From assembly GCA_963576565.1 (NCBI GenBank), contig OY755042.1:7588372-7652371 (forward strand): DNA of 64,000 nucleotides. The letters are read 5' to 3'. Both the position numbers and the translations under genes were made by a program. Source of the DNA: Aspidapion aeneum (taxonomy: Eukaryota > Arthropoda > Insecta > Coleoptera > Brentidae). The stretch's first letter is position 1; the number at the start of each line of letters is the position of its first letter. The notes below the pieces were generated by a model. That model was not told the DNA's origin and made no database searches. It saw only the letters and a list, made by a program, of their open reading frames with translations. Of this stretch, positions 41,966-52,792 are shown in pieces.

Positions 41966-42300
41966 TCCCCGTCCCACTTTTTTTAAATAAACGTTGGTAA
42001 CATCTTGTCCATTCCCCGTTAAATTGACGACAAGATCAACGTCTTCTCCCACGATGAAAATTGAATCGTTTTCCGAAGTTAAGAGCTGTTTGTACAATTT
42101 GATTGTCCGCATCTTGTGGCCTGGGAGACTAAAAATCCGTAATCTTTAAGATGATTTTGCAGTAAATCAAAAGAATTTTTGTTTTCGTTGGCCAGGAATT
42201 TTTTTTTATTCTTATAAAAGCTGTATTTTGTTTAGAAATAAAATCCGCCGCTTGTTGAACGTCTCCTTGCGCACAGATCAGCCGTAATATTTATGAAACT

Positions 42301-43860
42301 TGTTAGTGGAGACAGCATCTTAGATTACTTACTTTTTCTCACTGATGAACAAACAAACAGACAAAAAATATGTTTAAAAATATTTTAAAACCAGTTTCTA
42401 GCTTTTTAAAGATTTTTTATATTCACTTAAACTGTACGGTGCTAAATTAAGTAGCATTTTTTAAAAATTTTTTTAAAATGATTTTTGTTTTGTAATGATG
42501 TGGAATTATCTGGAAGCAAGTTATAGTAAGTTAAGCCGGCAAAGAAAGCCAATTTTCTAATAAAATTATGATTAAATTTGGGCTGCACTAGCTTTTTGTG
42601 TTTCTTGTGCTATAGGTATGCACATCTGTAAATTTTTATTATTTTTTTTTTTTTATTTGTTTACATTTTTATGGACACAATTTGAAAGTTTAAATAGATA
42701 TATATCACAAGCGGTTAAAATTTGTTTTTCTTTAAATATGTTTCTGCACTTTCTTATTTTACCTATCTGTTTTGCTTTGCTTGTTTTTTTTTTTATAATT
42801 GCAGGTCCTACCCATTTCCTACTTGGTTTTTGCTAGAAATTACCTAGTATTTTAAAAATGTGAACTTTTATTAGTTTTACTTAATTATAATTTTAGACAA
42901 AATATGTTTTAGTTATAAGATTGATGCTTTGTCAATAAGATTTTTTTTTCTTCGACAATAAAGCTTTTTCTGACTCTGACTCGACTCCAGTTAGTCGCAC
43001 CGAACTGTTTTTACACTCAAGTTATAGGAAAATAAAAGAGCTACAAAACCACTTTCCTAGCTTTTTTTGTAAAGGTTGTTTACGAATAATTTGCAAAATA
43101 GTGATTTACGAAAAATATTTTTATATTGACTTAAATAAAAAAAAACCTGATAGAGCATTTTATGTTCAATGTTCTATAGTTTTTGACTTTGTTTTCTACG
43201 ATAAACATAACATAAGATATTTGCGAAAAACTAAAAAGGTGTATTGAGAATATCTCTGAATCTAAAGAACAAAAAATGGTACAAATCTATTTAAGAAAAA
43301 ACATCTGAGAATGCCTCTACGCGCAAGCTGAGTCCGTTTTTCGTTACGGTTCGACTGCAATATATCTCTAAAAACACATTTAGTCATTCTCCAGTTGGGT
43401 TTGAACTATTATGGCTGCTAAAATAATGCATTTTTAATATTTTTATTAGTGGCGTACCCAATTTTTTATTAATAAAATTCGCTTTTTAGGTAATAATTTC
43501 TAAAATATATTAATTAAAATTGAGATTGGTTTAAAACTTGTAATTAGAACAAAAATACTTATAATATTAATTAAAAGCAGTGTCGAAGTAAAAAATAAAT
43601 TTAATAAAAACAAAACTATTATCGAAAGCTTTTGATCTACGCTTTAAGGAAATATAAGATTGTTTATAAAATTTTACTTCCACTTTACCGTCTTTCTAAC
43701 TTTTAAGTGGTGTTAGTCCACGGTTAGAAAAACGTTAAATGCAATGGACTGTAAATATTTTAATTAATGAAAGCGCGAACCAACATAAATATATTGATAT
43801 GAATTACGAAATAATCAAACGTCCATAGGTAAAATATTTGTGCCACACAACGGTAATCAG
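42301..43860. other. Intron stretch with LINE-tail-like text and an inverted-repeat arm
   Basis: No gene is supported. 42900-42985 ends in CAATAAAGCTTTTTCTGACT, like a LINE 3' end. 43145-43380 is the second arm of the degenerate inverted repeat described at 38150. A Phe-rich frame at 42618-42836 is compositional. Confidence 0.4.
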
Positions 43861-44343
43861 AGACAAATGCACTCACCAGTTTTGCAGCCACTTTCTCCTC
43901 GTTCCAAGGGGCCCCTGAATGGATCTAATGATGTCACCACGTAGCTGAAGGGCTGAAGTTTCTAGTTCTATGCTTCAGTACACAAAAATCGAGCACTTTC
44001 AGGTGTAGATATTTGAAATAGTTGGAGAACGAAATTAACACGCCATTTTCTCTAGGCGATTGACAAGGATCTCACTGGTTGTTGGTGCGCATGTCCAAAT
44101 ACGCGGAATGCGCTTTGTCCTTCATACAGTTGTGTTTTTAAAAAAATATATAAACAACCGCGAAATTTAGCGGGAGCTAACAAGTGGTACTGTATTAATC
44201 TTATCAAGAAAACTCTACAAAAATCACTTTTAATATATAATTTATGACATTAAAATCCGGTATTATTTAGACAAGACAGCCGTTTTGTGTTAAGACTTGT
44301 GCACTTCCATTCTTACAATTGACACCGATATCAATATACTAAC
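43861..44343. other. Intron stretch, no gene seen
   Basis: Nothing recognised up to the donor of the next mbc exon. Confidence 0.4.
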
Positions 44344-44594
44344 CTAATAAATGGCACAGCAAACTCTTGATCCAAATCCGTATCTAACATACCCTTGAAA
44401 CAATTGGTAATGTCTATGGCGGCAACCCCACTGGGCCTGCGCACCATTTCGACGGCATTACTGCTTTTTTTCGAAGCTGTCGTACTTACAGAGCTTCGCC
44501 TATAATCTACCTCTTTCAATTCCATTTGTCCTATTCTAACTGCATTACATACAAAGTAAACTTTTTCCCTTTCTAAATCACTTTTGCCCAAGTC
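44344..44594 (-). CDS. mbc: mbc exon: helical/linker segment before DHR-1
   Basis: A 251-nt exon, acceptor TTTTTTTTAG and donor TTAG|GTTAGT, phase 0 in and two-base split out. It encodes 83 residues beginning DLGKSDLEREKVYFVCNAVR then IGQMELKE, and ending VRRPSGVAAIDITNCFKG and DLDQEFAVPFI. DOCK1 reads DLGSKDLKREKISFVCQIVR, VGRMEL and LRRPFGVAVMDVTDI. A 25-residue Ser-rich insert (RRSSVSTTASKKSSNAVEM) between the two conserved halves is longer than in DOCK1 and may be a lineage-specific loop. Confidence 0.96.
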
Positions 44595-44973
44595 CTAAAA
44601 AAAACAGTCTGTAAGGAGTGGTAGGGGCAATCAAAACAAACATTTATTTGCAAAGAAAAAAGATTGAAAACGTGCTGTATTTTATACTTCACACAAAGGT
44701 GTGTGTGCCTAACTTGCGAGTGTCAGAAAGAGAAGGAAGAGTTGGTTTTGGTTGTTTTCCTACTTACACAAGGTAGCATCTCTAGACGTACGTTTCTGTG
44801 TGTTTCACGTCATCAGTGGAGAACAGCATACGTACGTTTCTGTGTGTTTCACGTCTAGAGATGCTACCGTGTATAAACAACCAAAACCAACTCTTCCTTC
44901 TCTTTCTGACACTCGCAAGTTAGGCACACACACCCTTGTGTGAAGTATAAAATTCGTTTTAATTTTTATCAAT

Positions 44974-46173
44974 CATTGGCGTAGCTAGCCTTGCTTTTCA
45001 GGGGGGGCCGTGGCTCCGGTCTATCTTGAACAAAAAGCAAACATAGGTTTTAAAGAGTCGTGCAAAGTGTGCAATGAATAAAATAAAAATACGCGCATTA
45101 AATGTTCTAATATTTTAATATAACAAATTTAATAATACATTTACCAACTTATTTATATGTATACACAGGAAGTATGTAATTCAGCAATTCTACAAAGAAA
45201 GTTTTCTACGTCGCTGACTGAAAGCGTCTACCACACTGTCTAAGTCGACCGCAACATCTTTTTCTATGAATAACAATGACAAACCTGAGTGTCTCTCTTC
45301 AATCATAGTTGTTCTAAGCCAATTAAAAACTCTCCTCATGGCAGAGAAAGACCTCTCGCAAGTTGCACTTGAAATTGGAAGAATACTCGCAACTTTAAAA
45401 AGTTGGTAGATGTTTGGATAGGTGTTTTCTGCTATATGTTGTTTGATAGAATCATGACCAACAGTTTGATTTAACCGAAAAATACAATTCTTTAAAACGG
45501 TCATTTCTGCTCTTAGAGTAGAAGTATTAATATTAAAAATTTCCCGGTATTGCTCGACGAATTTATTCCATTTAACGACGTGGGAAAGCTTAATATGAAA
45601 ATGGTTATGAAATTGTCACCAAAATCGGAAAATTTTCATAAGACACTAAACGCTAACCTTAAAAAAACTAAAAAGATTATTATATTTATTTTAGAAAAAC
45701 AGTTTAAAAAGGTCTTTTATAACCTTACGACATCTACAACCCGATTTCGGAAACAGAGGGGCAAAGGTCGCTGTCTTTAATAAATGCGAAATTTAACTTA
45801 CACTTCTATAATATTTTACAAGATGTCGCCAATATGTATGAAATATTCAATATGCATAATTATATTTAAATTTAAAAAATATTTTTGGAGAAATTGCATA
45901 AGTGCAGAAAAGTTACCGATAATTTAAAGAGAAAAAGCCTAATTCCGCAAGACAAGCGCTTTTTCCTGAAATGTAAACATTATCTGAATGATTTTAAATT
46001 TTAATGCACCTATTTTATTTGAATATTTCCCGAATAATAATAGAAAAGTATGTATTTTGAGCGTCATGTTCTTTTACTACTAGTCGGTAGGGGAGGCCTA
46101 AAATATCTTAGGGGGGGCCTGAGGGACTTCAGGGGGGCCAGGCCCCCCCCTGCCCCCCCTAGCTACGCCAATG
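44974..46173 (-). mobile_element. hAT element with perfect 8-bp TSD
   Basis: Ends CATTGGCGTAGCTAG and CTAGCTACGCCAATG are exact inverse copies, followed inside by G- or C-rich runs (GGGGGGGCC). The 8-bp duplication TTATCAAT is exact (44966-44973, 46174-46181). Length is 1200 bp. It contains only the C-terminal part of a transposase, so it is a deletion derivative. Confidence 0.95.
45190..45504 (-). pseudogene. hAT transposase C-terminal dimerisation domain
   Basis: About 104 residues with YPNIYQLFKVASILPISSA, TCERSFSAMRRVFNWLRTTM and ERHSGLSLLFIEKD. The CERSFS-x-M-x-x-x-x-x-x-LR block is the diagnostic hAT dimerisation motif (ZMYM-like group). The BED finger, catalytic region and most of the protein are deleted. 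The frame ends SQRRRKLSL. Confidence 0.93.
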
Positions 46174-46629
46174 TTATCAATCCACACACAGCACGTTTTC
46201 CATCTTTTTTTTTGCATATCCTTCGGGCAGTACGGCCTTTTAGTTGCTACGTGATTACGTGGTTTTAAAACCACATTCAATAGACGAAACTTGTCATAGA
46301 TGGCGCCCCACGTCTCAGACAAGACGATGCCAGTGTGCTTCAACTTTCGACTGCTCGAGCCAGTTCGCTAGATGGCGCTACACCTTCGAGTCTACTCGCA
46401 TTGCACGGACGTATTTCATATATAGGAGTTTATGTTGGTTAAAATTGGATTACCTAGGTATGCTGTTCTCTACTGATGACGTGAAACACACAGAAACGTA
46501 CATCTAGAGATGCTACCTTGTGTAAGCAGGAAAACAACCAAAACCAACTCTTCCTTCTCTTTCTAACGCTCGCAAGTTAGGCACACACACCTTTGTGTCC
46601 ATTAAACATATATCCGCAAATGAGCCGCT

Positions 46630-47014
46630 GGGGCTCTAGAGCAAAAAAACTGTTTTTGGTACTTTTATTTTGCGCATTAATTGAATCGCTATTTACAGTG
46701 CAGTTTACTCATTATTTTGTTTATTAACAAATGAATTATTGTTTACAGTAGTTGTTCAAAATGTTGACCATTTTCTGCAAAAAATATTTTACCGTTGGAT
46801 CATTGAGTCGCGAACCCTTTGGACTATGCCGGGAGTAGCTTCTACATGGGAGCAAATGGCCATTATCCTTGCTAGCAGGTCTTTCTCATTAGGAATATGT
46901 GTTTCGTAGACTAAACATTTCAGACAACCCCAAAGAAAACTGTACAAAACAGCGATTCAATTAATGCGCAAAATAAAATTGCCAAAAACAGATTTCTCTG
47001 CTCAAATAGATCCC
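46630..47014 (-). mobile_element. Deleted mariner-type element with transposase tail
   Basis: Inverted ends: GAGCAAAAAAACTGTTTTTGG with ATTTTGCGCATTAATTGAAT at the left, mirrored by ATTCAATTAATGCGCAAAAT and CTGTTTTTGGC in inverse at the right. Inside, the minus strand encodes the transposase end: FLWGCLKCLVYETHIP, DLLARIMAICSHVEATPGI, RVRDSM and NGQHFE-like text. It is an internally deleted copy of about 385 bp. Confidence 0.8.
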
Positions 47015-47145
47015 AAAAGGCTTATTCTTCTATAACTTTACCGAATCGTGACTTTTTTGAAGCACAAAATCCGTGACAAAATCGCACAAAACGAGAATTT
47101 TTTTGGTTTGAATAACAAAACTGTCGTGAAAACGACAATAGTAAC

Positions 47146-48605
47146 CACGGATCACCTAACAAACAGATAAATAAGCCGGCTGGCCGTCTTTGATCTCGGA
47201 GAATTCAACGATGGCTGAGCATTGGGAATCAAACTCAGAGCCGGACTAAAATAAATTTATCATAAAATATGAATGTTTCAGATTGTTGATGCGAAAAAAT
47301 ATTTTTACTGCCAGAAACAATAAAAACATTAAAATAGTTTTGTTTTGCTAAAAATGGGAGCTAAAATGAATTTTAGAGTCTCGGCCGCGTAAAAATATTA
47401 TATCTTGTCCGCTGTAGGGGACTATGGAAATAATGTGTTCTATTGAATGAGAGATATGGGAAGCACAAAAAGAGGTCTTCTTCTTTGTTCAGAATACGTT
47501 AGCATGTTGTCGTTTCCAGCATACAGCCAAACACAAAAAGAAAAAAATTGATTGCTTTTTTTGTTGTATTGGGATAACATTTATTAAGTTTCAAGAGGAG
47601 TAAAATTGTGAATTTTAAATATAAGAAGTTTGACATTGTAAAGTAATTTCTTAATTTACTGAAATCAGATATTATTTATTAGTTTTTTAAAAAAATTGAA
47701 AGTTTAAGGAGTTACAGGGTGACCAAATAATCTTTACAATTAGCACAAAATTGCTTCACGGTAAATTAATATTTTAAAATTTAGTAAAATCCAATATTTA
47801 AAAAAAAATTGTTGTTTTATATGTATTCTTAAAAGTGTAAATAGTAGCATAATAAAAAATTATAACAAATTTGTGTCAAAAACTCTTGACCAATTGTTAT
47901 ATAATAGTGTATTAAACAGGGTTTAATTTAAATGATGCATGAAACTTTAAGGGGTTGTGGAAATGGTCAAAACAAAATACCAATCTACAAATTTCCCTTT
48001 TCTACAAACTGAGCTTATGCCGCTGTTTCATTCAAAACACCAAAAACTTTCTAAACAAAGCATAGTTTATATCTTGTTTTTTAGGATCTAATGGCGGCGC
48101 ATTTTTAAATTTGAGATAAATATAACAAATCCTGCAAAAGTATAAAAAAAATAAAAAAACAAAATCAAAGGGGTTGCAGATCTATATGTCCTTAAGAACT
48201 CTTTGTACTTAAATCATTTACAGATTCATCTCATAGGACATTTAATTATTGAACACCTTGTATAGGATATGGCAAAAGTTTTAAAAAAATCGAAAGATAA
48301 AATAATGTATAAGTTTGCCTTATAGGATTCTGCGGAAATCGAAAATTACTTCGATTAAGAGTATACCGTCGCGTGGATTTACAGTCTCTTACGGCACAAA
48401 CACAAACCGTTTCCATTGTTTAAATATCAAATACAAAAATCACATCTACACACCACTAATGCTCAACACGTACTAAAAGTTTAAAAAATATTGAAATACA
48501 GAATGCGCCTCTGGAGTGGTTGACCCCAACATGGCAGGCTGCGTGAAAGATGCGCGTAGCACCCCCACCACCTGAGTTCCCTATCTGTTTGTTAGGTGAT
48601 CCGTG
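47146..48605. mobile_element. hAT-like non-autonomous element, 8-bp TSD
   Basis: Exact 24-bp inverted ends begin CACGGATCACCTAACAAACA. The flanking duplication ATAGTAAC is exact (47138-47145, 48606-48613). The 1460-bp interior has no recognised coding region. The duplication length indicates hAT or a related superfamily. No relative elsewhere in the window. Confidence 0.9.
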
Positions 48606-48979
48606 ATAGTAACCATGAACCTAATGACAATGAAACAGAATGGATCACCAGTTAACTTGACTTTGACTTATCTAATTATTCTTTTGACATTCTAAGGTCC
48701 CTTTAAAAGTTATGCTTTGAATGATTTTAAAATTTGGGACAAATTTTCTCTTTTGCATTTTAAACTAAAAGAGGCATTCGTGCTCTTTTTCGCATTGAAA
48801 TGCATTTAAGCTAATTTTCAAAAAATTACCGATAATTTTTAATGCACTCGTTCTATTACTACTGAAAATTTCATCGAAATCATTCAAGTAAAAATTACAA
48901 TCTTTCCGCTTTGTGATTGATAATAGTATTAACAAGTCTGCTGCCATGAATTCAGCACCAATGATACGTTAATACTTAC

Positions 48980-49213
48980 AGTGAACATAACCTTTAAATT
49001 GTTCATCTGATTAACATCATACATTAGTCCTTCTTTGGTCCATCGCACCACGTAACTTTCCGTAAACGCTTTAAATTCTTTGGCATCGTACAGGTACATC
49101 ACGAGTTCCGAGTCTTCTGTCAATTTACAAGTAAAGTTCCGAACCACGACTAGAAATATGTTTGAGTTTTGCTCGATGGCGGATCTGGGTTGAACCGCCT
49201 CGTCAGAAATCGC
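48980..49213 (-). CDS. mbc: mbc exon: N-terminal structural segment
   Basis: A 234-nt exon, 78 codons, phase 0 on both sides; acceptor TATTTTTAG, donor CACT|GTAAGT. It encodes AISDEAVQPRSAIEQNSNIF, then VVRNFTCKLTEDSELVMYLY, VVRWTKEGL and MNNLKVMFT. DOCK1 has LFVNLKNVVCKIGEDAEVLM, YLVRWSSSGL and LHNLRAVFT. The region is part of the N-terminal scaffold ahead of DHR-1. The first 22 residues lie before any Met and are recovered from the acceptor. Confidence 0.96.
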
Positions 49214-49522
49214 CTAAAAATAATTTTAAAAAATTTTGGCAAATCTTTAACAGGGTGTTTTTAGATTTGCAAAAAGTTCAGACGCTTAGGACATTGAAAT
49301 TTTTTGTTATAGTATTTTAGTTAAATTTTAGATTTTGGCACAGACAGTTTTCGCCACTACTAGACTAGACATTCTAAAACTCAAATATTACTTTGTCATA
49401 TCCCCTCGTAATAGCTGTTTGCATTCAGTCCAAATGCCAACTTCTCACATTGCATTGGTATTTATTTTCCTAAACATGGACCTGGTGGGTAGGCAACCAA
49501 GCGCGCTAAGGAATTGAATGTA
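49214..49522. other. Intron stretch, no gene seen
   Basis: Nothing recognised between the mbc acceptor and the next transposon terminus. Confidence 0.4.
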
Positions 49523-51699
49523 ATTGTCCGGCTAGAATAAAATGAGGCACAAAAGAGATGGCTCAACTCAATCTCTCTCTGTTTACAGCACTTTTGTCTT
49601 ACTGGGTGGTCTTAATTTTTAGCAAATTTACCATGAACAAAATTTTAATAACACAAGAAAAACCGGTACTCGTCTGGTACGTTTAACCAAATCGACTCCA
49701 GCCCGTTCATAATTCACACCCTTCTTTTTAAAGAAAAATAAGGTATGGATGTTTCCAGCAAAAAAAAGGTTTAGGGGAGTAAAATATAAAATTAATACCT
49801 AATAATGATGAGGATGTTTATTAGGAAAGGGGTAGTAACTACCAACTTTACCCAGATATTAAGGATTATTTTAATTAGTTACTAAATTACATACAACATA
49901 ATTGTTATAAATTAGCAATATTTTGGTTAATAGATTAGATAATTGTTTTTGTTTGAAACTCGTAGACAATGATTGTGGAGAAATAAAATTTAGGACTTCC
50001 ATTGTCTTTATTTATTTTAAAACACGACGTTTCGGTTAGTAAGTATCTCCAACTATGATTTACCACACTCACACGGGATTTGGTAAATACATTCCTTATT
50101 ATTTGGGGGATTTTCTGGTTTTGTTTTAGTTACAAAACTTCTTATCATATTTCCCGAAGAAAATACTGTTTTTATATTATAGTGTTTAGCTATTCGTCTT
50201 ATATTTTCTGAAATCCCTTGAACATATGGAATGTTAATAACACCTAACGGATTATTATTTTGAGAATTTGGTACATTTAGTTTGTTTTTAATTTTAAATA
50301 TCGTTGAGTTTATTAATTTCTCGGAATAACCATTCTGTTGTAAGTCCTTTTTAATGTTTTTAATTTCTGTGGTTAATTCTTCATTATTATTACAAATATT
50401 TATGGCTCTTAAATACAAACTTCTTATAACTCCTTGTTTTGTAGCAACAGAATGATTAGACTGCTGTGTTGATCGTTGATGTTTTAAAATAAATAAAGAC
50501 AATGGAAGTCCTAAATTTTATTTCTAGATAATTGTTTGTTACACCATTTTAAAGGGTAGGCGGACCTAGTTGATATAAGTAATACCTACTGGATGTGACT
50601 AGGGTCATTTTGAAACTTGCAGGTGTGCATAACATACCTAGTCTAAACGTGATTAAAAGTTGCATCTTAGATTAAAAGTGAGGTAAAAAGTGACAATATT
50701 AAGAATGTCTAAGCATTTGGACACAACTTCAAAGACAATTATTGTAAATGTGATATAATCTTGTGAAGAAGAAGCGAAAAGCAAAGAATTTAATCAGATC
50801 AAAGAAAATCCTTCGCACCAAATTAAACAACGCCCGAGAAAACGAAGAAAAGAAAAACACCATATTAAACTTTACACGGAATATAAAGTTGTTTCCACTT
50901 TGTAACGAGTGACGATAGTGACAGTGACAATAATTCGGAAGAAGATATTGCAGATGCAGATGTGTAAAATATCAAGTACTTATATTGCAATACTTTTGTT
51001 AACTTACTTATACTTGGGTTGTACTATTAATTTTGTAAGCTAGGGTGTAATAATAAACTTTATATAGGTACTTATACCTACTTATTTTGTTTCTTTATAT
51101 ATTATGTAAACATATTTATATTTGATAAATACATGGTTTTTCAAATCAATCAGACTTCCGTGATTTTGCTCATTTACGTGCGAGAAATTGAATTTCCAAA
51201 CGATATTTTATTTGTATACTTAATTGTTGTAATGACGTTTAAAAAAAAATTACAACATGCACAACACAAACAAGGTCTCCCATATCAGTTTTGCGTTATA
51301 ATAAAATATCAGTTTAGATCGACTTATTCCAAAGCTCGAAGAAAAAATGTTTCTAACACGTGCGCAAAGCCCGTTCCCAACTGCTTTTGCGTTATGGAAA
51401 TCACTTCTTGCACTTCTTGGGAACATAATTATAAAGGTGTAAAAAAAGTTTAAAAACAAATAAAACATAACCTATCTTTAAATTACTTCTTCAAAAACGG
51501 TTTTTAAAAAAAAAAATTATATTTTTCATACTATATAGTTACATGCACTAATGAGAAAAAGGACAAAATAAAAGAAATATTTTTCATTCAGGAGTGCAAC
51601 AAAATATTTTAAAAAAATTATAGCACGCCACTGGACAGAGAAAGATAGCGCTAATTGAAGCTATCTCTTTTGCGCCTCATTTTATGCTGGCCGGACAAT
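49523..51699. mobile_element. DNA transposon relic with ~38-bp inverted ends
   Basis: ATTGTCCGGCTAGAATAAAA at 49523 is mirrored by TTTTATGCTGGCCGGACAAT ending at 51699, and the match continues through GAGGCACAAAAGAGATGGC. At 50885-50967 the plus strand encodes an acidic tail (SDDSDSDNNSEEDIADADV then stop) like those of pogo/Tigger-type transposases. The rest is not readable. A Penelope copy is inserted at 49949-50524. The flanks (TA and AA) are only weakly consistent with a TA target. Confidence 0.6.
49949..50524 (-). mobile_element. Penelope-like element, deleted, inverted terminal piece, 13-bp TSD
   Basis: The direct repeat TAGATAATTGTTT flanks it exactly (49936-49948, 50525-50537). On the minus strand the order is: an inverted ~45-bp piece of the element's own 3' terminus (50480-50524), RT C-terminus and linker (50053-50460: NHSVATKQGVIRSLYLR, NIPYVQGISENIRRIAKHY, IPCECGKS), then a deletion jumping straight into the 3' terminal sequence with CTAACCGAAACGTCGTG. 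The GIY-YIG domain is gone. It is the same family as the copy at 14039. Confidence 0.88.
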
Positions 51700-51742
51700 A
51701 AGGCGTTCGATATGAATGCACCTGTAGTGAATTTTTTTTCGC

Positions 51743-52290
51743 ATCAAACAAGTTTCGTGGCTAATCGGGCAAAAAGGAGTTTTTTGTTTCCCTTATATTT
51801 TTCCGTGGGTAGCCTGAAAGCTTAACCTTACGGGGGTCCCAGATCTAATGGACACCTAATAAGTGTTGACAGTTAACCGTTTCGTCCTTATGGGACTCCT
51901 CAGAACACTGCTGGTCAATGTGACAAATCTTGCAAAGTTAATTAGACGGTTTTGTCTCTAATTAAATGTAATTAGTGAGAGAACTATAGCAACAAGCGCC
52001 ATCTACCGAGATACGAAAGAAACACAAAACCAAAAGCAGGCGAAAACACTGCTACACAATATCGATCAAGGAAAAGATCGAATGCAAATAAAAGAAAACA
52101 ACTATAGTCCGTGACCTACGACAGCTCTTTGTCTTTCAGGTCGGATCAACACAGATTGCATTTTTACCCGTCTTCAAGACAGTGAGCGTCAATCAACGGA
52201 ATTTTTAAGCCAAATAATACTAACAAACGTGGAATTTCGTACCCGTGAATTTAAAAATCAAACAAGTTTCGTGGCTAATCGGGCAAAAAG
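51743..52290 (+). repeat. ~514-bp unit of the dispersed 496-bp repeat
   Basis: ATCAAACAAGTTTCGTGG at 51743 recurs at 52257, so one full unit plus the start of the next. It differs from the 5.3-kb copy by an extra GCATTTTTACCCG segment, also present at 30800. Confidence 0.85.
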
Positions 52291-52792
52291 GATCCTCGTT
52301 TTATTTTAGCCATAAAAAGAGAGCGATAAATTGTAGTAATTGCGAAAAGGATTTTTGCACCTTTTGGAGGTTCCGTTTAAATTTAATTTTCTGTCGGTGT
52401 CTGTTGCACGTACTGTCAATTTTACTTAGTATTGGCTCGTAGTCTTTCGCATAAGTGTGTCGTCTAATTTCTTCAAAACGTGTCTGAATGTCGGCGTTAA
52501 AGTTCGCTTTCCTCCATCAATGTTCATTGATTTGGGATCGGCTTAATGCTTGGCTGGTCCTCTCTAAGATCTTCTTTGCTCTCACTATCGGAATGTGGGC
52601 TATTAGGCGGAAACCAACAGGAATGACACTATTGTCACGCGCCTTGCACAATCAATTCATTCATTTCATAAGCTTTATTGTCAAAAAAATGTTAATTTCT
52701 ATTGACAAAGCAAAACATACTTATACTTGATGTTGTATTAAAGTGGCACCGCGTCATCAAAACCGTGATGGGCGGGAAGGGACTAGAGGGGT
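52291..52792. other. Intron stretch, no gene seen
   Basis: No recognised element. Open frames here are short and unsupported. Confidence 0.4.

Larger units (their letters stand above)
39262..42300 (-). pseudogene. Transposon-like gene with VGED motif and CXC-type Cys tail
   Basis: Minus-strand pieces appear in order from about 42300: ADFISKQNTAF and NSFDLLQNHLKDYGFLVSQA, a frameshift, then DSIFIVGEDVDLVVNLTGNG and NVYLKKVGRG (to 41976). After the RTE insertion it resumes at 40276 with KTTFYSSSSFKHKNLSNHIL and LFFGRSV. Later come LYGGGSNKITLDDLRFNLLS and KSNLASLPPT. It ends KKCGAACGCRKAGFKCSAEC then KICCGKTCNN and a stop at 39262. I recall this arrangement from many repeat-associated unnamed arthropod proteins; the tail has the spacing of CXC (tesmin/TSO1-type) zinc-binding motifs, and the VGEDVDL region looks PIN/FEN-like. 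Function is unknown. Frameshifts and a ~230-bp repeat insertion (39821-40050) also break it. Confidence 0.65.
44690..46598. mobile_element. Family G palindromic element, copy 1
   Basis: The left end CACACAAAGGTGTGTGTGCC and the right end GGCACACACACCTTTGTG are inverse. Each is followed inward by AACTTGCGAG, GAAGAGTTGGTTTTGGTTG and TAGCATCTCTAGA. A second pair of arms (44690-44800 and 44822-44945) makes the left third a palindrome in itself. The core holds GGTTTTAAAACCACATTCAA (about 46260) also found in copy 2 (58390). A hAT element occupies 44974-46173. No own transposase. Confidence 0.75.
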
